From: a virus
Virus record (IMG/VR): IMGVR_UViG_3300025910_000007
Location: 20,484 to 84,483 of that record
Length of the DNA: 64,000 nucleotides
Reading direction: 5' to 3' (one strand)
Shown in pieces: positions 7,545 through 15,739 of the stretch. The notes under the pieces are model-generated. The model was not told the DNA's origin. It made no database searches and saw nothing but the letters and a program-made list of their open reading frames with translations. Each line of letters begins with the position of its first letter. Position 1 is the stretch's first letter. Made by a program: the position numbers and the translations under genes.

Positions 7545-8501
7545 CGTTGTCTCCAGTGGACTGTCGGTAGAGGCGTGCTGCATGTTCCACGTTCGCTACG
7601 GCCTGTCGATAGTACGACTTCTTCAGTTCTGCCCCAATGCCCTTTCTGCCATTCTTGACCGCCACGTAGATTTCGCTTCCCACTCCCATGAATGGAGAAA
7701 ACACCACATCATCGGGGGCAGACCACAAAGCCATGCAACGTTCGATCACATCCAATTGCAAGGGGCATATGTGACGGGCATCATCCTTGTCCTTGGCCTG
7801 CCGATAGGGCAGCACTCGCGTCTGGTCGATATCAAACCAGACCGGCGACGCATATTGCTGCCAGATCCAATGCGCCCGTTTGTTCTTGCGTGGGTCCGTA
7901 TGCATCTTCAACTGCTTCGGTACGGACCGCTCCCCGTAATAGACCGTCAGGCCGTTCTCGTTGTTGATCGGTTTGGCGTTTTCGCCGGGCTTGCGGAACG
8001 CCAGCAAATAGTCGGGTATGCCCGTCCGCACTATCGCGGAATCCTTGACCAGTTGTTGATGAGCCAGCCCAACCGCATGAGTGCGAACCGCCGCTATCAG
8101 CGGGTCTTTCCAAATGCAATGGCGGGAATGGAAGACAAATCCGTGCTCCTGAAACAGCCGGATGATGTCACCGCTAAAATCTTTCAGGCCGATTTCTTCG
8201 CCATTGCGTTTGTACGTTGGCAAGTCCATGCAATGTACCGCCACGATGCGGCCCGATGCCAGCGCCCGAAACAGTTCGGCAGCCAGATAGCCAAACTGCG
8301 TCAGGAATTCCTTGTAGGATCGGCAATTGCTCAGGTCGCGGGGGTCATCGCTGTATGAGTACAAGTCGAAAAAAACGGCGGCGAAAAGATGGAAAATCCT
8401 ACTGATTCCGCCGGCACTCCTTTCAGAATATCCATGCAGTCGCCACAATATAGGGCGTACTGAGGAGTGATTGTTTGTTTGTAGACATTGGCTATTGACA
8501 T
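7537..8501 (-). CDS. DNA methyltransferase (N4-C/N6-A, beta class), frame broken at T7
   Basis: Start ATG 8501 (MSIANVYKQT) follows AGAGGGATTC. The first 47 residues reach the catalytic motif FSPPF, then the frame is lost at a seven-T run (8369-8375). It resumes one frame away as DLYSYSDDPRDLSNC and continues to the SAM-binding FSPFMGVGSE near the C-terminus. Motif IV before motif I marks the beta class. A T5 or T8 run would restore the frame; homologues with SPPF-x-x-LY spacing favour T5 as ancestral. It may be a slippage site, a phase-variable switch, a dead gene or a consensus error. It pairs with the SF2 helicase upstream. Confidence 0.75.
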
Positions 8502-9859
8502 GAATCCCTCTTATTCAACCATGCCGGTACTTCCATGATTTGTTGCGCCACACCGTTAGCAGAGTTATCGCGCAATACCTGATTGATGCTGGCGCAAATG
8601 CCAGCATACATCTCGCAGATTTGCCGTTCCTTGCGCAGCATATTGGCCGCTACCTTGCCTTCTGCTTCAGTATGAACCAGCCGCACATTGACACGATTCT
8701 TCTGCCCAAATCGCCAGCACCGCCGCAGTGCCTGATAGTATTGTTCCACGCTATGCGTTGGAAAGTAACTCACGTCTGCGCAATGCTGCCAGTTCAGGCC
8801 GAAACTGGCGATCTTGGGCTTCGTCACCAGCGCCCGTATCTGGCCGCTGGTGAACGCCATTAGTTTCTCTTCCTTTTCCTCATCACGGTCAGCACCGCTA
8901 ACCTGTACCGCTCCGGGGATGAATCGTTCTAATAGCGCCGCTTCCTTGTTGAGCTGACACCAGGCAAGAACGGGCCGGTCTCTTGGTAGTAGTTCAGCTA
9001 CCTTCTGGCAGCGTCGTTCCGCCGTTCGTTTCTTTTCTTCGCGCTGCTCGGCCAGAGTATTCGCCTGATAAGGGAAAAAACCATTGCGGAAATCATTGGG
9101 CAGTACGACTCGTTCCGCAACCAATTCGGGTAAGATGAATGCACCGTCGGCGTAGCCCAGATCAGAAGGTAGCCGTACCGCTCGTGCCCATCCTGACATC
9201 CATTCCCAGAAGCGTGTACGGGCATGTCCCTTTAACGCCCAATGCTGCGTATCTTCCCCACCGTTGGTGAAGAACATGCCCAGCATTTGCCCACGAGGCA
9301 TGATGCCCAATGCTTCAGACAGCGAACCAATCTCCATGTGATCGTTGGGGGCAGGAGTAGCGGTACAGCCCAAACGATACGGAACCTTCGTCATGAATTC
9401 AGTAACAACTCGCCGTGTTTTGCCGTCGAAATTCTTGATGCAGCTCAGTTCATCACCGACAAAGCCCTGAAAATCAGTAGGGCGGTAATGGTGCAATTGC
9501 TCGTAATTGGTGACGTTGATCCCGCGATGCAATGCTCCGCCCTTGACGCGATGAGCAATCATGCCGAAACGTTCGGCCTCCTGAACGAACTGCCGTCCTA
9601 CAGCCAAAGGTGTCGCAATTAGAATATTGCTGTTGGTATGTCGTACCACGTTTTCAGACCAGACCAATGATAGAAGTGTTTTGCCTAGGCCGCAATCGGC
9701 GAGGGCCGCTGCCCAGCCCTGACGAATTGACCACTCCGCCAGATACTTTTGAAAATCAAAGAGACAGTCCGGTAAGAACGTCGGGGCAAATCCATGCCGA
9801 CGTCCTTGAACGGATTTGTGTTTGAGGAAAGCAGCGTATTCCCCGTTGGTATTTTTCAT
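8492..9859 (-). CDS. SF2 DEAD/SNF2-type helicase
   Basis: This 455-aa protein has a Q-like entry (FQKYLAEWSI), motif I ADCGLGKT, motif II GDELSCIKNFD, motif III GCTATPAPND, motif V/VI region SFGLNWQHC and QALRRCWRFGQKNRV. The last motif is typical of the SNF2-like subgroup often found beside a phage DNA methylase. ATG 9859 overlaps the polymerase stop (ATGA); ATG 9874 is a weaker choice. Its role is probably remodelling or unwinding at forks or at modified sites. Confidence 0.85.
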   Translation of the reverse strand: MKNTNGEYAAFLKHKSVQGRRHGFAPTFLPDCLFDFQKYLAEWSIRQGWAAALADCGLGKTLLSLVWSENVVRHTNSNILIATPLAVGRQFVQEAERFGMIAHRVKGGALHRGINVTNYEQLHHYRPTDFQGFVGDELSCIKNFDGKTRRVVTEFMTKVPYRLGCTATPAPNDHMEIGSLSEALGIMPRGQMLGMFFTNGGEDTQHWALKGHARTRFWEWMSGWARAVRLPSDLGYADGAFILPELVAERVVLPNDFRNGFFPYQANTLAEQREEKKRTAERRCQKVAELLPRDRPVLAWCQLNKEAALLERFIPGAVQVSGADRDEEKEEKLMAFTSGQIRALVTKPKIASFGLNWQHCADVSYFPTHSVEQYYQALRRCWRFGQKNRVNVRLVHTEAEGKVAANMLRKERQICEMYAGICASINQVLRDNSANGVAQQIMEVPAWLNKRDSCQ

Positions 9860-11286
9860 CCCTTCGGCCCCCATTCACCGCTCCTATCAACCCACGGATT
9901 CTTCTGGAACCAGTTCGCTTCCCCAATATCCGCCTCAACCTCCATCGGCACTACCAGCCACGGCCATTCTTTTGGCAGCTTGACTGAAACGAAATGGCGA
10001 ACGGCATTCAGGTAGTCTTGTAGTTCGCTACGGGGCACGCTGCTGATGATTGAGTCATGGATCTGGCCAACGATCTTTGCCCGCATCTTGTGCTTTTCAA
10101 TCCACTGTTGCAGCCAGACCAGCACTTGCAACAGGCAATGGAATGAGGCTCCTTGGATCACGTAGTTCAGGACTTCGTTCCTCTTATATATCCCTGAACA
10201 CTTGAAGCCAGTATGCATGGCGAACCAACCCTTACGACGGTACGCCTGCCACCATTGTTCCTTCCATAGGGTGTAGACGGGAAAGCGGTTCTGCCACAGT
10301 TCGTCTTCTGCTGACTTTACCTGCGCTTCAAATGTACCGACTGCGGGCGCATGCTTGGGATTGCATGCCCCCAATTTCGTGATACCTTTTGCAGCCAGCC
10401 AGCGCCTCATGGGAATCTTGTTGGGTCCACGCAGATAGCGGGAAGTCCGCCACAATGACGGGGCGCACTGGAAATAGACGCTGCCGTAAAATTGTGCGAA
10501 AACGAATGCCCCCTTGCACAGATTCCTGAGTGGTCCTGCATCTTCCTTGGCAATCTGGTTCCATTCTTCTCGGGTGATGAGGAAATTGTCCAGGGCGGCG
10601 TCTCGGTGCATGTCACTATCGGGGTTGACCAGATAGTCTACCAGCGTCGGGTCGTGATGGTAGCACGCGCTTACCCGCACTTCTGCGCCTCGGAAATCGT
10701 TCTCGACGATGACCCAATCTGGCCCGTCAGGTATGAATGCCGTGCGGATGTACTTGGAGATTTCCTTGTTGCGGATGGGGATGTTGGTGAAGTTGGGCGA
10801 ACTTGACGAAGACCGAAATGTGATGACGGTATTCAGGTTGAATGATGGATGCAGCCGGCCGTTGCAGACTTCTTGCGTGATCCCCTTGAGATAGGTGCCC
10901 CGCAGCTTGCACAACTTCTTCCAGCGAAAGTACGGCTTCAGGAACGGCAGCTTGATGCCAGCGAACGCCGCTTCATTGGTACTGTCCCGCCCTGTCGCCG
11001 TTACCGTCTTGCTTTTGTGTTTCAGTTCCTGAAAGACAACATGGGCCAACTGCGGGCCGCTGTCCAGATTGGCCTTCATGCCAAAGCGACGTCGCCAGAT
11101 TTTGTAAACATCGTCCGCACGTAGCTGTCGTTCCAGTTCCTCGATCTGATTGGTAACTTGGACCGTGACCCGTTCCAGATAGGGAATGTCGATACGAATT
11201 CCGTTCGCTTCAACTTTCGCTAGCGCCAGCGCCCCCTCCATGAACAGCTTGAACGCCCGCGGTGAATCGGGAACGACCTTCTGCAT
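9856..11286 (-). CDS. Family A DNA polymerase lacking the exonuclease domain
   Basis: At 476 aa this is only the polymerase half of a PolA enzyme. Motif A is VENDFRGAEVRV (equivalent to DYSQIELR), the O-helix region is LCKGAFVFAQFYGS, and motif C is IVGQIHDSIISSV with the catalytic HD. There is no N-terminal 3'-5' or 5'-3' nuclease. A separate gene at 14.1-15.4 kb supplies a 3'-5' exonuclease fused to a uracil-DNA glycosylase. Some phages such as SPO1 fuse the glycosylase-like domain to the polymerase. ATG 11286 overlaps the upstream stop. Confidence 0.9.
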   Translation of the reverse strand: MQKVVPDSPRAFKLFMEGALALAKVEANGIRIDIPYLERVTVQVTNQIEELERQLRADDVYKIWRRRFGMKANLDSGPQLAHVVFQELKHKSKTVTATGRDSTNEAAFAGIKLPFLKPYFRWKKLCKLRGTYLKGITQEVCNGRLHPSFNLNTVITFRSSSSSPNFTNIPIRNKEISKYIRTAFIPDGPDWVIVENDFRGAEVRVSACYHHDPTLVDYLVNPDSDMHRDAALDNFLITREEWNQIAKEDAGPLRNLCKGAFVFAQFYGSVYFQCAPSLWRTSRYLRGPNKIPMRRWLAAKGITKLGACNPKHAPAVGTFEAQVKSAEDELWQNRFPVYTLWKEQWWQAYRRKGWFAMHTGFKCSGIYKRNEVLNYVIQGASFHCLLQVLVWLQQWIEKHKMRAKIVGQIHDSIISSVPRSELQDYLNAVRHFVSVKLPKEWPWLVVPMEVEADIGEANWFQKNPWVDRSGEWGPKG

Positions 11287-11738
11287 CAGCGGCCTCCCCG
11301 ATGCCGCAGAATGATCTCTTGCGCAACACGCAGGTTCAGCCCGTTGGTTTCCTTTATCACCTTGGCATGATCGGGGCCAATCCAGCCGGGCGGTTTCAGG
11401 AACTTACCTGATGGACTGAATGTCGCCTGACCGCCGGGGAATTTTCTGTCGTTCGCTTCACATACTTCGGCCAGATGGGGCAGGTCAGGAACACCGCAGG
11501 AGAGCATGGTGCCGATGCAGACATATATTGTGTCGCAACAGCCGTCGATGACATCCTTCAGAATGGTTGGGCAATGACCATGCAGTTTCAACCTGTCCGG
11601 TCCCTCAAAATCGGTATCGACCTCAAACCCCAGAGCGTAGATCGTCTCCAGCGCTTCCTCCAGTATCAGTTCCGCCCGCAGCCGGCGTGTCGCTTCATCA
11701 GGCTGGGCTGGGCTGGGCGGGAACCTGCTGGTGGGCAT
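11286..11738 (-). CDS. MazG/PRA-PH-like nucleotide pyrophosphohydrolase
   Basis: All-alpha NTP pyrophosphohydrolase fold, 150 aa. The metal-binding helix pair is RLRAELILEEALETIYAL (ExxE) and KDVIDGCCDTIYV (DxxD). The later AEVCEANDRKF and WIGPDHAKVI segments are typical of the phage PRA-PH-like branch. It probably hydrolyses a (d)NTP to shape the precursor pool, which would fit its place beside thymidylate synthase and polymerase. The start ATG 11738 lies inside a small upstream ORF. Confidence 0.75.
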   Translation of the reverse strand: MPTSRFPPSPAQPDEATRRLRAELILEEALETIYALGFEVDTDFEGPDRLKLHGHCPTILKDVIDGCCDTIYVCIGTMLSCGVPDLPHLAEVCEANDRKFPGGQATFSPSGKFLKPPGWIGPDHAKVIKETNGLNLRVAQEIILRHRGGR

Positions 11739-11805
11739 CAGTAGGGGCGCAGGTGCCCATACAGAATAGGTTGGAGACAGCGGTAGGACTGAGTTTGTCG
11801 AACAT
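11698..11805 (-). CDS. Possible 35-aa peptide
   Basis: ATG 11805 follows a strong AGGAGAATCC site that overlaps the thymidylate synthase stop. The peptide (MFDKLSPTAVSNLF, then CMGTCAP, then a Pro/Gln-rich end) overlaps the first 41 nt of the MazG-like gene in another frame. It could be a leader that couples the two genes. Nothing beyond the ribosome site and context supports it. Confidence 0.4.
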   Translation of the reverse strand: MFDKLSPTAVSNLFCMGTCAPTDAHQQVPAQPSPA

Positions 11806-11813
11806 GGATTCTC

Positions 11814-12629
11814 CTAGACGATCATCTCTGCGCGATCTTGCAACACGGGCTGGTATTCCTTGTCTAATGAAAAATCATCCGCTTTGAAATCTTCGGACGT
11901 TGGGGTATAGACGAGACCGGGCGTTCGCAAACATTGCTTTTTCGCATCAGCGATACGCCGCGCCAGATCGTAGTGGGCTTGATAGATATGAACATCACCG
12001 CCGATCCAAACCAGTTTGGACGCGATCCGCCCGGTCCGATATGCTAACCACATCAAGAACGCCCAATACTGAAACCAATTGTGGGGCAGTCCGCAGATCA
12101 CATCTACCGACCGTTGGTATGTAACCAACGTCAGCCCATTGTTCTTCCCAACGAATGCTTGAATGATGGTGCCGTGGCAATTGGTAATCGGGCAAGACGA
12201 ATGAGTCATATCCGCCGTATTCCAAGTAGTGATGACGTTCCGACGGCTGAATGGATGATTTTGCACCCCATCGAGCATCAGTGCTATTTGGTCCACTGCG
12301 ATGTTGCCGATTAACGATCCACGAAAATTACGAAACTGCTGCGAGTAATTGAATGGTACATTGCCTATGTGATTTGCCCACGGCTGCCACCACGAACGAA
12401 CTTTTTCATGCAAATCCCAGATGTTACACGATCCACTCATGAACCATTCCCATTCACGCAAGCAATTCTTCCATGCCGTTTTGCGGGCTGACACAAGAGG
12501 CACGACGTTAAATTCGATTTGCATAGCGACCATGCGACGGCAAACCGAATTGCGTGTCATCAATTCTTCGCCGTCATCCAGTATGCTGCAAATCAAATCG
12601 GCATAGGTGGCATCCACGTTGCCCATCAT
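11814..12629 (-). CDS. Thymidylate synthase (ThyA family)
   Basis: The protein is 271 aa. The nucleophile lies in CPITNCHGTIIQAF, where NCH replaces the usual PCH. It is followed by TLVTYQRSVDVICGLPHNWF, the dUMP-binding RSxD-x-GLPxN signature. Asn rather than Asp after GLP argues for dUMP over dCMP. The sequence is divergent, so a hydroxymethylase activity is not excluded. ATG 12629 overlaps the upstream stop as ATGA. It should feed dTTP to phage replication. Confidence 0.8.
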   Translation of the reverse strand: MMGNVDATYADLICSILDDGEELMTRNSVCRRMVAMQIEFNVVPLVSARKTAWKNCLREWEWFMSGSCNIWDLHEKVRSWWQPWANHIGNVPFNYSQQFRNFRGSLIGNIAVDQIALMLDGVQNHPFSRRNVITTWNTADMTHSSCPITNCHGTIIQAFVGKNNGLTLVTYQRSVDVICGLPHNWFQYWAFLMWLAYRTGRIASKLVWIGGDVHIYQAHYDLARRIADAKKQCLRTPGLVYTPTSEDFKADDFSLDKEYQPVLQDRAEMIV

Positions 12630-12889
12630 CGGTACTTCCCACCTTCCTTCATTATCTCCACGTCCGTGCCGCCGTTCAGTTCCCGAAACTCTCCGTTCCA
12701 CCAAGTGTCGCCAGTAGGTCCGTCGTACATTTGGATGTTGAAACGGTAGGTTCCCGATATTTCCAACGGGTTGATGAAGCTGTGGTAATGATCGTAGTAG
12801 TATTGGCCGGGAGCGTTGGTTCGGTAGTTCCAACCATAGAGCGGTTCGCTTTCAGCGATCCAGCGTTTGTATCCAGCCAACGCTGCCAT
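12626..12889 (-). CDS. Hypothetical protein, 87 aa
   Basis: Aromatic-rich (SEPLYGWNYRTNAPGQYYYD), with no recognised domain. It is coupled to thymidylate synthase by an ATGA overlap. Function unknown. Confidence 0.6.
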   Translation of the reverse strand: MAALAGYKRWIAESEPLYGWNYRTNAPGQYYYDHYHSFINPLEISGTYRFNIQMYDGPTGDTWWNGEFRELNGGTDVEIMKEGGKYR

Positions 12890-12915
12890 CAGTTCCTATT
12901 TCTTTTCGATGGGAG

Positions 12916-13200
12916 TCACTTCGTATGCTCCTTGATCCATCGCTGGACTTCTTCCGCCACTTCCAAGTATTCCCGCGACGGCGTCAGGTTTACTTCTTGA
13001 CCCGGCCGATAGCTCTTCCAGATTTTTGCCCTCAAATAGGCCGGCAGCTTGAACCAATGCGCGGAACAGCCCCACATAGCCGGCGGACATTGTTTCGGGC
13101 AATTTGGCCAGTGGCAGTGATGATTGCGTGTCTGCCCCTGCGATTTGACGTAGGCCGCTTTCGCCGCGATTGATTCACCTGCGCTACGTTTCTTTGCCAT
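12916..13200 (-). CDS. Zinc-binding phage protein, 94 aa
   Basis: A Cys/His cluster (HHCHWPNCPKQCPPAMWGC, then HWFKLP) is followed by YRPGQE and a C-terminal helix EVAEEVQRWIKEH. This pattern recurs in many phage proteins of unknown role. The zinc site is inferred from the Cys and His spacing. Confidence 0.65.
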   Translation of the reverse strand: MAKKRSAGESIAAKAAYVKSQGQTRNHHCHWPNCPKQCPPAMWGCSAHWFKLPAYLRAKIWKSYRPGQEVNLTPSREYLEVAEEVQRWIKEHTK

Positions 13201-13396
13201 CGGTTTTCCTTTTCTTTTCAGCGGCGCGGGCGGTCAGGTACTTACGGAAGTCTTCCAGTTCCTTGGTGTCGTTGTCCAGTTCTTTCGGATCAGGTTTCCA
13301 GCCGCAGCGGGGGCAACCGAGATGATCCTTACAGGAACCTTGCCAGCCAAACCGCTTCTTGCATTTGGGGCAGCAGGCGTCATTGAACGTGGTCAT
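13184..13396 (-). CDS. Zinc-ribbon protein, 70 aa
   Basis: Two CxxC pairs (CCPKCKKRFGWQ and GCPRCGWKP) form a zinc ribbon at residues 8-32, followed by a charged helix (EDFRKYLTARAAEKKRK). Its stop overlaps the next start. Possibly a nucleic-acid or protein adaptor; role unknown. Confidence 0.65.
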   Translation of the reverse strand: MTTFNDACCPKCKKRFGWQGSCKDHLGCPRCGWKPDPKELDNDTKELEDFRKYLTARAAEKKRKTDGKET

Positions 13397-13734
13397 CAGG
13401 CGCTATGCCCCTTCCGCATCTCAGCGATAGTGTCGGGGTCATCCCTGCGGTGCAGACCACGCGTCGGATCACCCTGCCCATGCGTAATGCGGTAGGCGTC
13501 GAATTCGTCAGCCAGCCTACGCAGACGTGCGGGGAAATCGGGATGTACGTCAGGATCGTTGGCGATGCTGTCCGCGTAGGCCCGCAAAGCGACAGCGGCG
13601 TGCGGATCACGGGCACCCAGCACGAAGTTGGGCCACTCAACCACCGTACCATCCCTGCGCTTTACAAGGTATTTGCCCTCTGGCGACTTGGGATCGTCAC
13701 GGACTAAGCCGGCCAACTTCGGTTTCTCGTTCAT
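13396..13734 (-). CDS. Hypothetical protein, 112 aa
   Basis: ATG 13734 follows TTTTGGGGAAAACG; the longer frame to 13827 lies inside the upstream gene. It reads as a small alpha/beta N-terminus (YLVKRRDGTVVEWPNFVLG) followed by an Ala/Asp-rich helix pair (HAAVALRAYADSIAND) and a His/Arg-rich end. Widespread in phages as an unknown, but I cannot name the family. Confidence 0.6.
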   Translation of the reverse strand: MNEKPKLAGLVRDDPKSPEGKYLVKRRDGTVVEWPNFVLGARDPHAAVALRAYADSIANDPDVHPDFPARLRRLADEFDAYRITHGQGDPTRGLHRRDDPDTIAEMRKGHSA

Positions 13735-14173
13735 CGTTTTCCCCAAAAGGGTTTTGTGGCGATGGTAGGGCATGAGACGCACATCCAACGTGTCCGCATC
13801 TAGGACATTTGCCAACGCCCTTAACAATTTCGTCCAGCGTCGCGGTCAATTGTCGATCATGGTAACGAGCGGCCCGTGCCTCGAACACGAACAACGCAGC
13901 CTTCAGCAAACCGATACCCGCTTCGGTTTCCGCACAGGGCAACTGGCTGTTGACATATTCGGCGCGGTCGATCAACGCCCGCAGCACTTCTTGCATCGTC
14001 GTGCCAGGGTGATGGCCAATGTTGCCGGGGTACTTGGTCCCTTCTCGCTTGACGAATGTAAGCGTTTGGAGCAGTTCTCCGTCTAGCGGGTCCAATAGGT
14101 ATTCATGGCCGCGATCAACCACTATCACAGTTTCAACCCCATTTTTGGCGCCAGCTTTTGTGCGATGTGCCAT
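13697..14173 (-). CDS. Helical-hairpin protein with C-terminal zinc motif
   Basis: The 158-aa protein has KYPGNIGHHPGTTMQEVLRA, then a helix pair (IDRAEYVNSQLPCAETEAG and FVFEARAARYHDRQL), then a CPRCGHVGC zinc site. The core recurs in many phages. The helix-pair pattern loosely recalls the hairpin of nucleotide-sponge proteins such as Acb2/Tad1, but I would not assign that function. It overlaps the exonuclease gene at its start. Confidence 0.6.
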   Translation of the reverse strand: MAHRTKAGAKNGVETVIVVDRGHEYLLDPLDGELLQTLTFVKREGTKYPGNIGHHPGTTMQEVLRALIDRAEYVNSQLPCAETEAGIGLLKAALFVFEARAARYHDRQLTATLDEIVKGVGKCPRCGHVGCASHALPSPQNPFGENDERETEVGRLSP

Positions 14174-15363
14174 TCCACCAACGAGTCCATCCCGTTATAC
14201 AGCAGCAGTTTTTGTAGCGGGGCCTCGCGGATGCGGTTGGGTGAATTGCCACCCCCTTTGGATGTCAGAAATGGCTTGATTTCATCATCGTAGCTTTCCC
14301 CACCTAGTAGCGCGAACGTCATGAACTTGGCGCCGGTGATACCCCGCCGGTTGTCCGCTACATGAGACGCCAGCATGTCGTCGATCTTCCAGTTCCGCGG
14401 CATCACGCCCAGCTTGGCCAACGACCACCGAATCTCGAACTGAATATGCTGCCCGATCTTGGGCGAGTCCGACAGGAGCATTTCTTTAGTGGCTTGGATC
14501 GCTTCCCCGTGCCAGGGGTAAGCGACGCTGATCACCCCGTCGCTAACCGAACAGCTGTAGATTTCGGCATGCGCCCCGTCCGGCTTCAAAGTGGTAGTTT
14601 CATAGTCGAACGCCAGCGGCTTCCCCACCGCCGTCATCTTCCGCACCGCTGCTGCTGCCTTGTTCGCGTCCAGCTCCACCCGCACCATCGCCTTGTAGTC
14701 AGGCGGGCCGTCCGGCCACGGCCGTCCCTTCAGTTTCAGCGCCCATTCCAACTGCTTTTCAAAATCGTTCAGCACCAATGGGTCGGGCTTGTCGTTGAAC
14801 CGCTGAGCACTGCGTAGGACGTGGCTAGGATGCCAAACGGGTGCTACCCAGGCGTTTAGTTGCTGGTTGGGGATGCGCCAACCGACCCATTTGGTGACTT
14901 CGCCGGGGTCTTCCTTCCACAGCCAGCCGATGACCGACTTGACCGCGTGTTTGCCCAACAGGATCACCAGCTCGGGCTTCAGTGCTTTGATAGCGTTGAC
15001 GACGGTAGGACGGCAGTAGCCGATTTCCTTGTCGGTAGGTTGACGGTTTTTGCCCTTGGCGTCGCTAGCGCGGCAGGCGATGGCGTTCATAATCCAGCAA
15101 TCGCGGGTCAGTTCGCACTTGAACCGACGCAGCGTTTGCTTCAGCAGATCACCAGCGGGTCCGACAAACGGCCGGCCGACAAGGTCTTCGTTTTCACCGG
15201 GGCCTTCACCGCAGATGAGGATTTTGCGGGCGCCGTCTCCATCAATCGGCATGCGAGGGCTTGCGCACTTCTTGTCGAGCTTACACGTCCAGCATTGTGG
15301 TTGCGGCGGGACCAGCAGCTTGAGCGAACGGGTTGTGACGGCGGAAAAGAAACCGGCCATCAT
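14125..15363 (-). CDS. Uracil-DNA glycosylase fused to a 3'-5' exonuclease
   Basis: The first 200 residues resemble iron-sulphur uracil-DNA glycosylases: Cys pairs CWTCKLDKKC, the uracil pocket GEGPGENEDLVGRPFVGPAG, and VWHPSHVLR as the late active-site loop. From about residue 240 a DnaQ/PolA-type exonuclease begins with Exo I LAFDYETTTLKPD, Exo II IGQHIQFEIRW and Exo III YNGMDSLVEW. The fusion supplies the proofreading that the 476-aa polymerase lacks. The glycosylase half may bind rather than excise uracil. Length is 412 aa. Confidence 0.8.
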   Translation of the reverse strand: MMAGFFSAVTTRSLKLLVPPQPQCWTCKLDKKCASPRMPIDGDGARKILICGEGPGENEDLVGRPFVGPAGDLLKQTLRRFKCELTRDCWIMNAIACRASDAKGKNRQPTDKEIGYCRPTVVNAIKALKPELVILLGKHAVKSVIGWLWKEDPGEVTKWVGWRIPNQQLNAWVAPVWHPSHVLRSAQRFNDKPDPLVLNDFEKQLEWALKLKGRPWPDGPPDYKAMVRVELDANKAAAAVRKMTAVGKPLAFDYETTTLKPDGAHAEIYSCSVSDGVISVAYPWHGEAIQATKEMLLSDSPKIGQHIQFEIRWSLAKLGVMPRNWKIDDMLASHVADNRRGITGAKFMTFALLGGESYDDEIKPFLTSKGGGNSPNRIREAPLQKLLLYNGMDSLVEWHIAQKLAPKMGLKL

Positions 15364-15563
15364 TCTGCCCCCATTGCGTAATCATCAGCTTCGGCGCAAT
15401 CACTGCACAATCCCAATGGCGGCGGATCTTCAACTGACCAAGGGAACAACCGTCGGCAATTGGTACATGCGTAACAATCTGGGCACGCCACTACTTCGCG
15501 AAACACATCGCCGAATTGCCTGCCGCAGCGTCGACAGCATGGTGGATTATTGCTGTCCATCAT
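15360..15563 (-). CDS. Cys-rich zinc-finger protein, 67 aa
   Basis: Eight Cys in four CxxC pairs (CCRRCGRQF, ACPDCYACTNC, LCSDCAEADD) suggest two small zinc ribbons. ATGA coupled to the genes on both sides. Role unknown. Confidence 0.6.
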   Translation of the reverse strand: MMDSNNPPCCRRCGRQFGDVFREVVACPDCYACTNCRRLFPWSVEDPPPLGLCSDCAEADDYAMGAE

Positions 15564-15739
15564 GCAGCCCCAATCGTCTCAGTGTCTACCAGCATCCGGT
15601 CAATGTCGTCGTACCCACCTGCCAGCATCCGCTCCTCTACCTCACGCGGATCAACGCCCGGCACCTTGCTCCAACCTGCCAGATGATGAAAGTCCCACAG
15701 CGAATCCAACACAGCGTTCCACGCACTTTGCGTCATCAT
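15560..15739 (-). CDS. Hypothetical protein, 59 aa
   Basis: Small acidic, helical protein (MMTQSAWNAVLDSLWDFHH, then DPREVEERMLAGGYDD). It overlaps the clamp stop at its start and the zinc-finger gene at its end, which supports it as a genuine member of the operon. Unknown. Confidence 0.55.
   Translation of the reverse strand: MMTQSAWNAVLDSLWDFHHLAGWSKVPGVDPREVEERMLAGGYDDIDRMLVDTETIGAA

Noticed and set aside
14860-15381. Long plus-strand ORF opposite the glycosylase-exonuclease gene
   Set aside because: Antisense shadow of a GC-rich gene; no ribosome site or domain; many similar shadows exist across the left arm.
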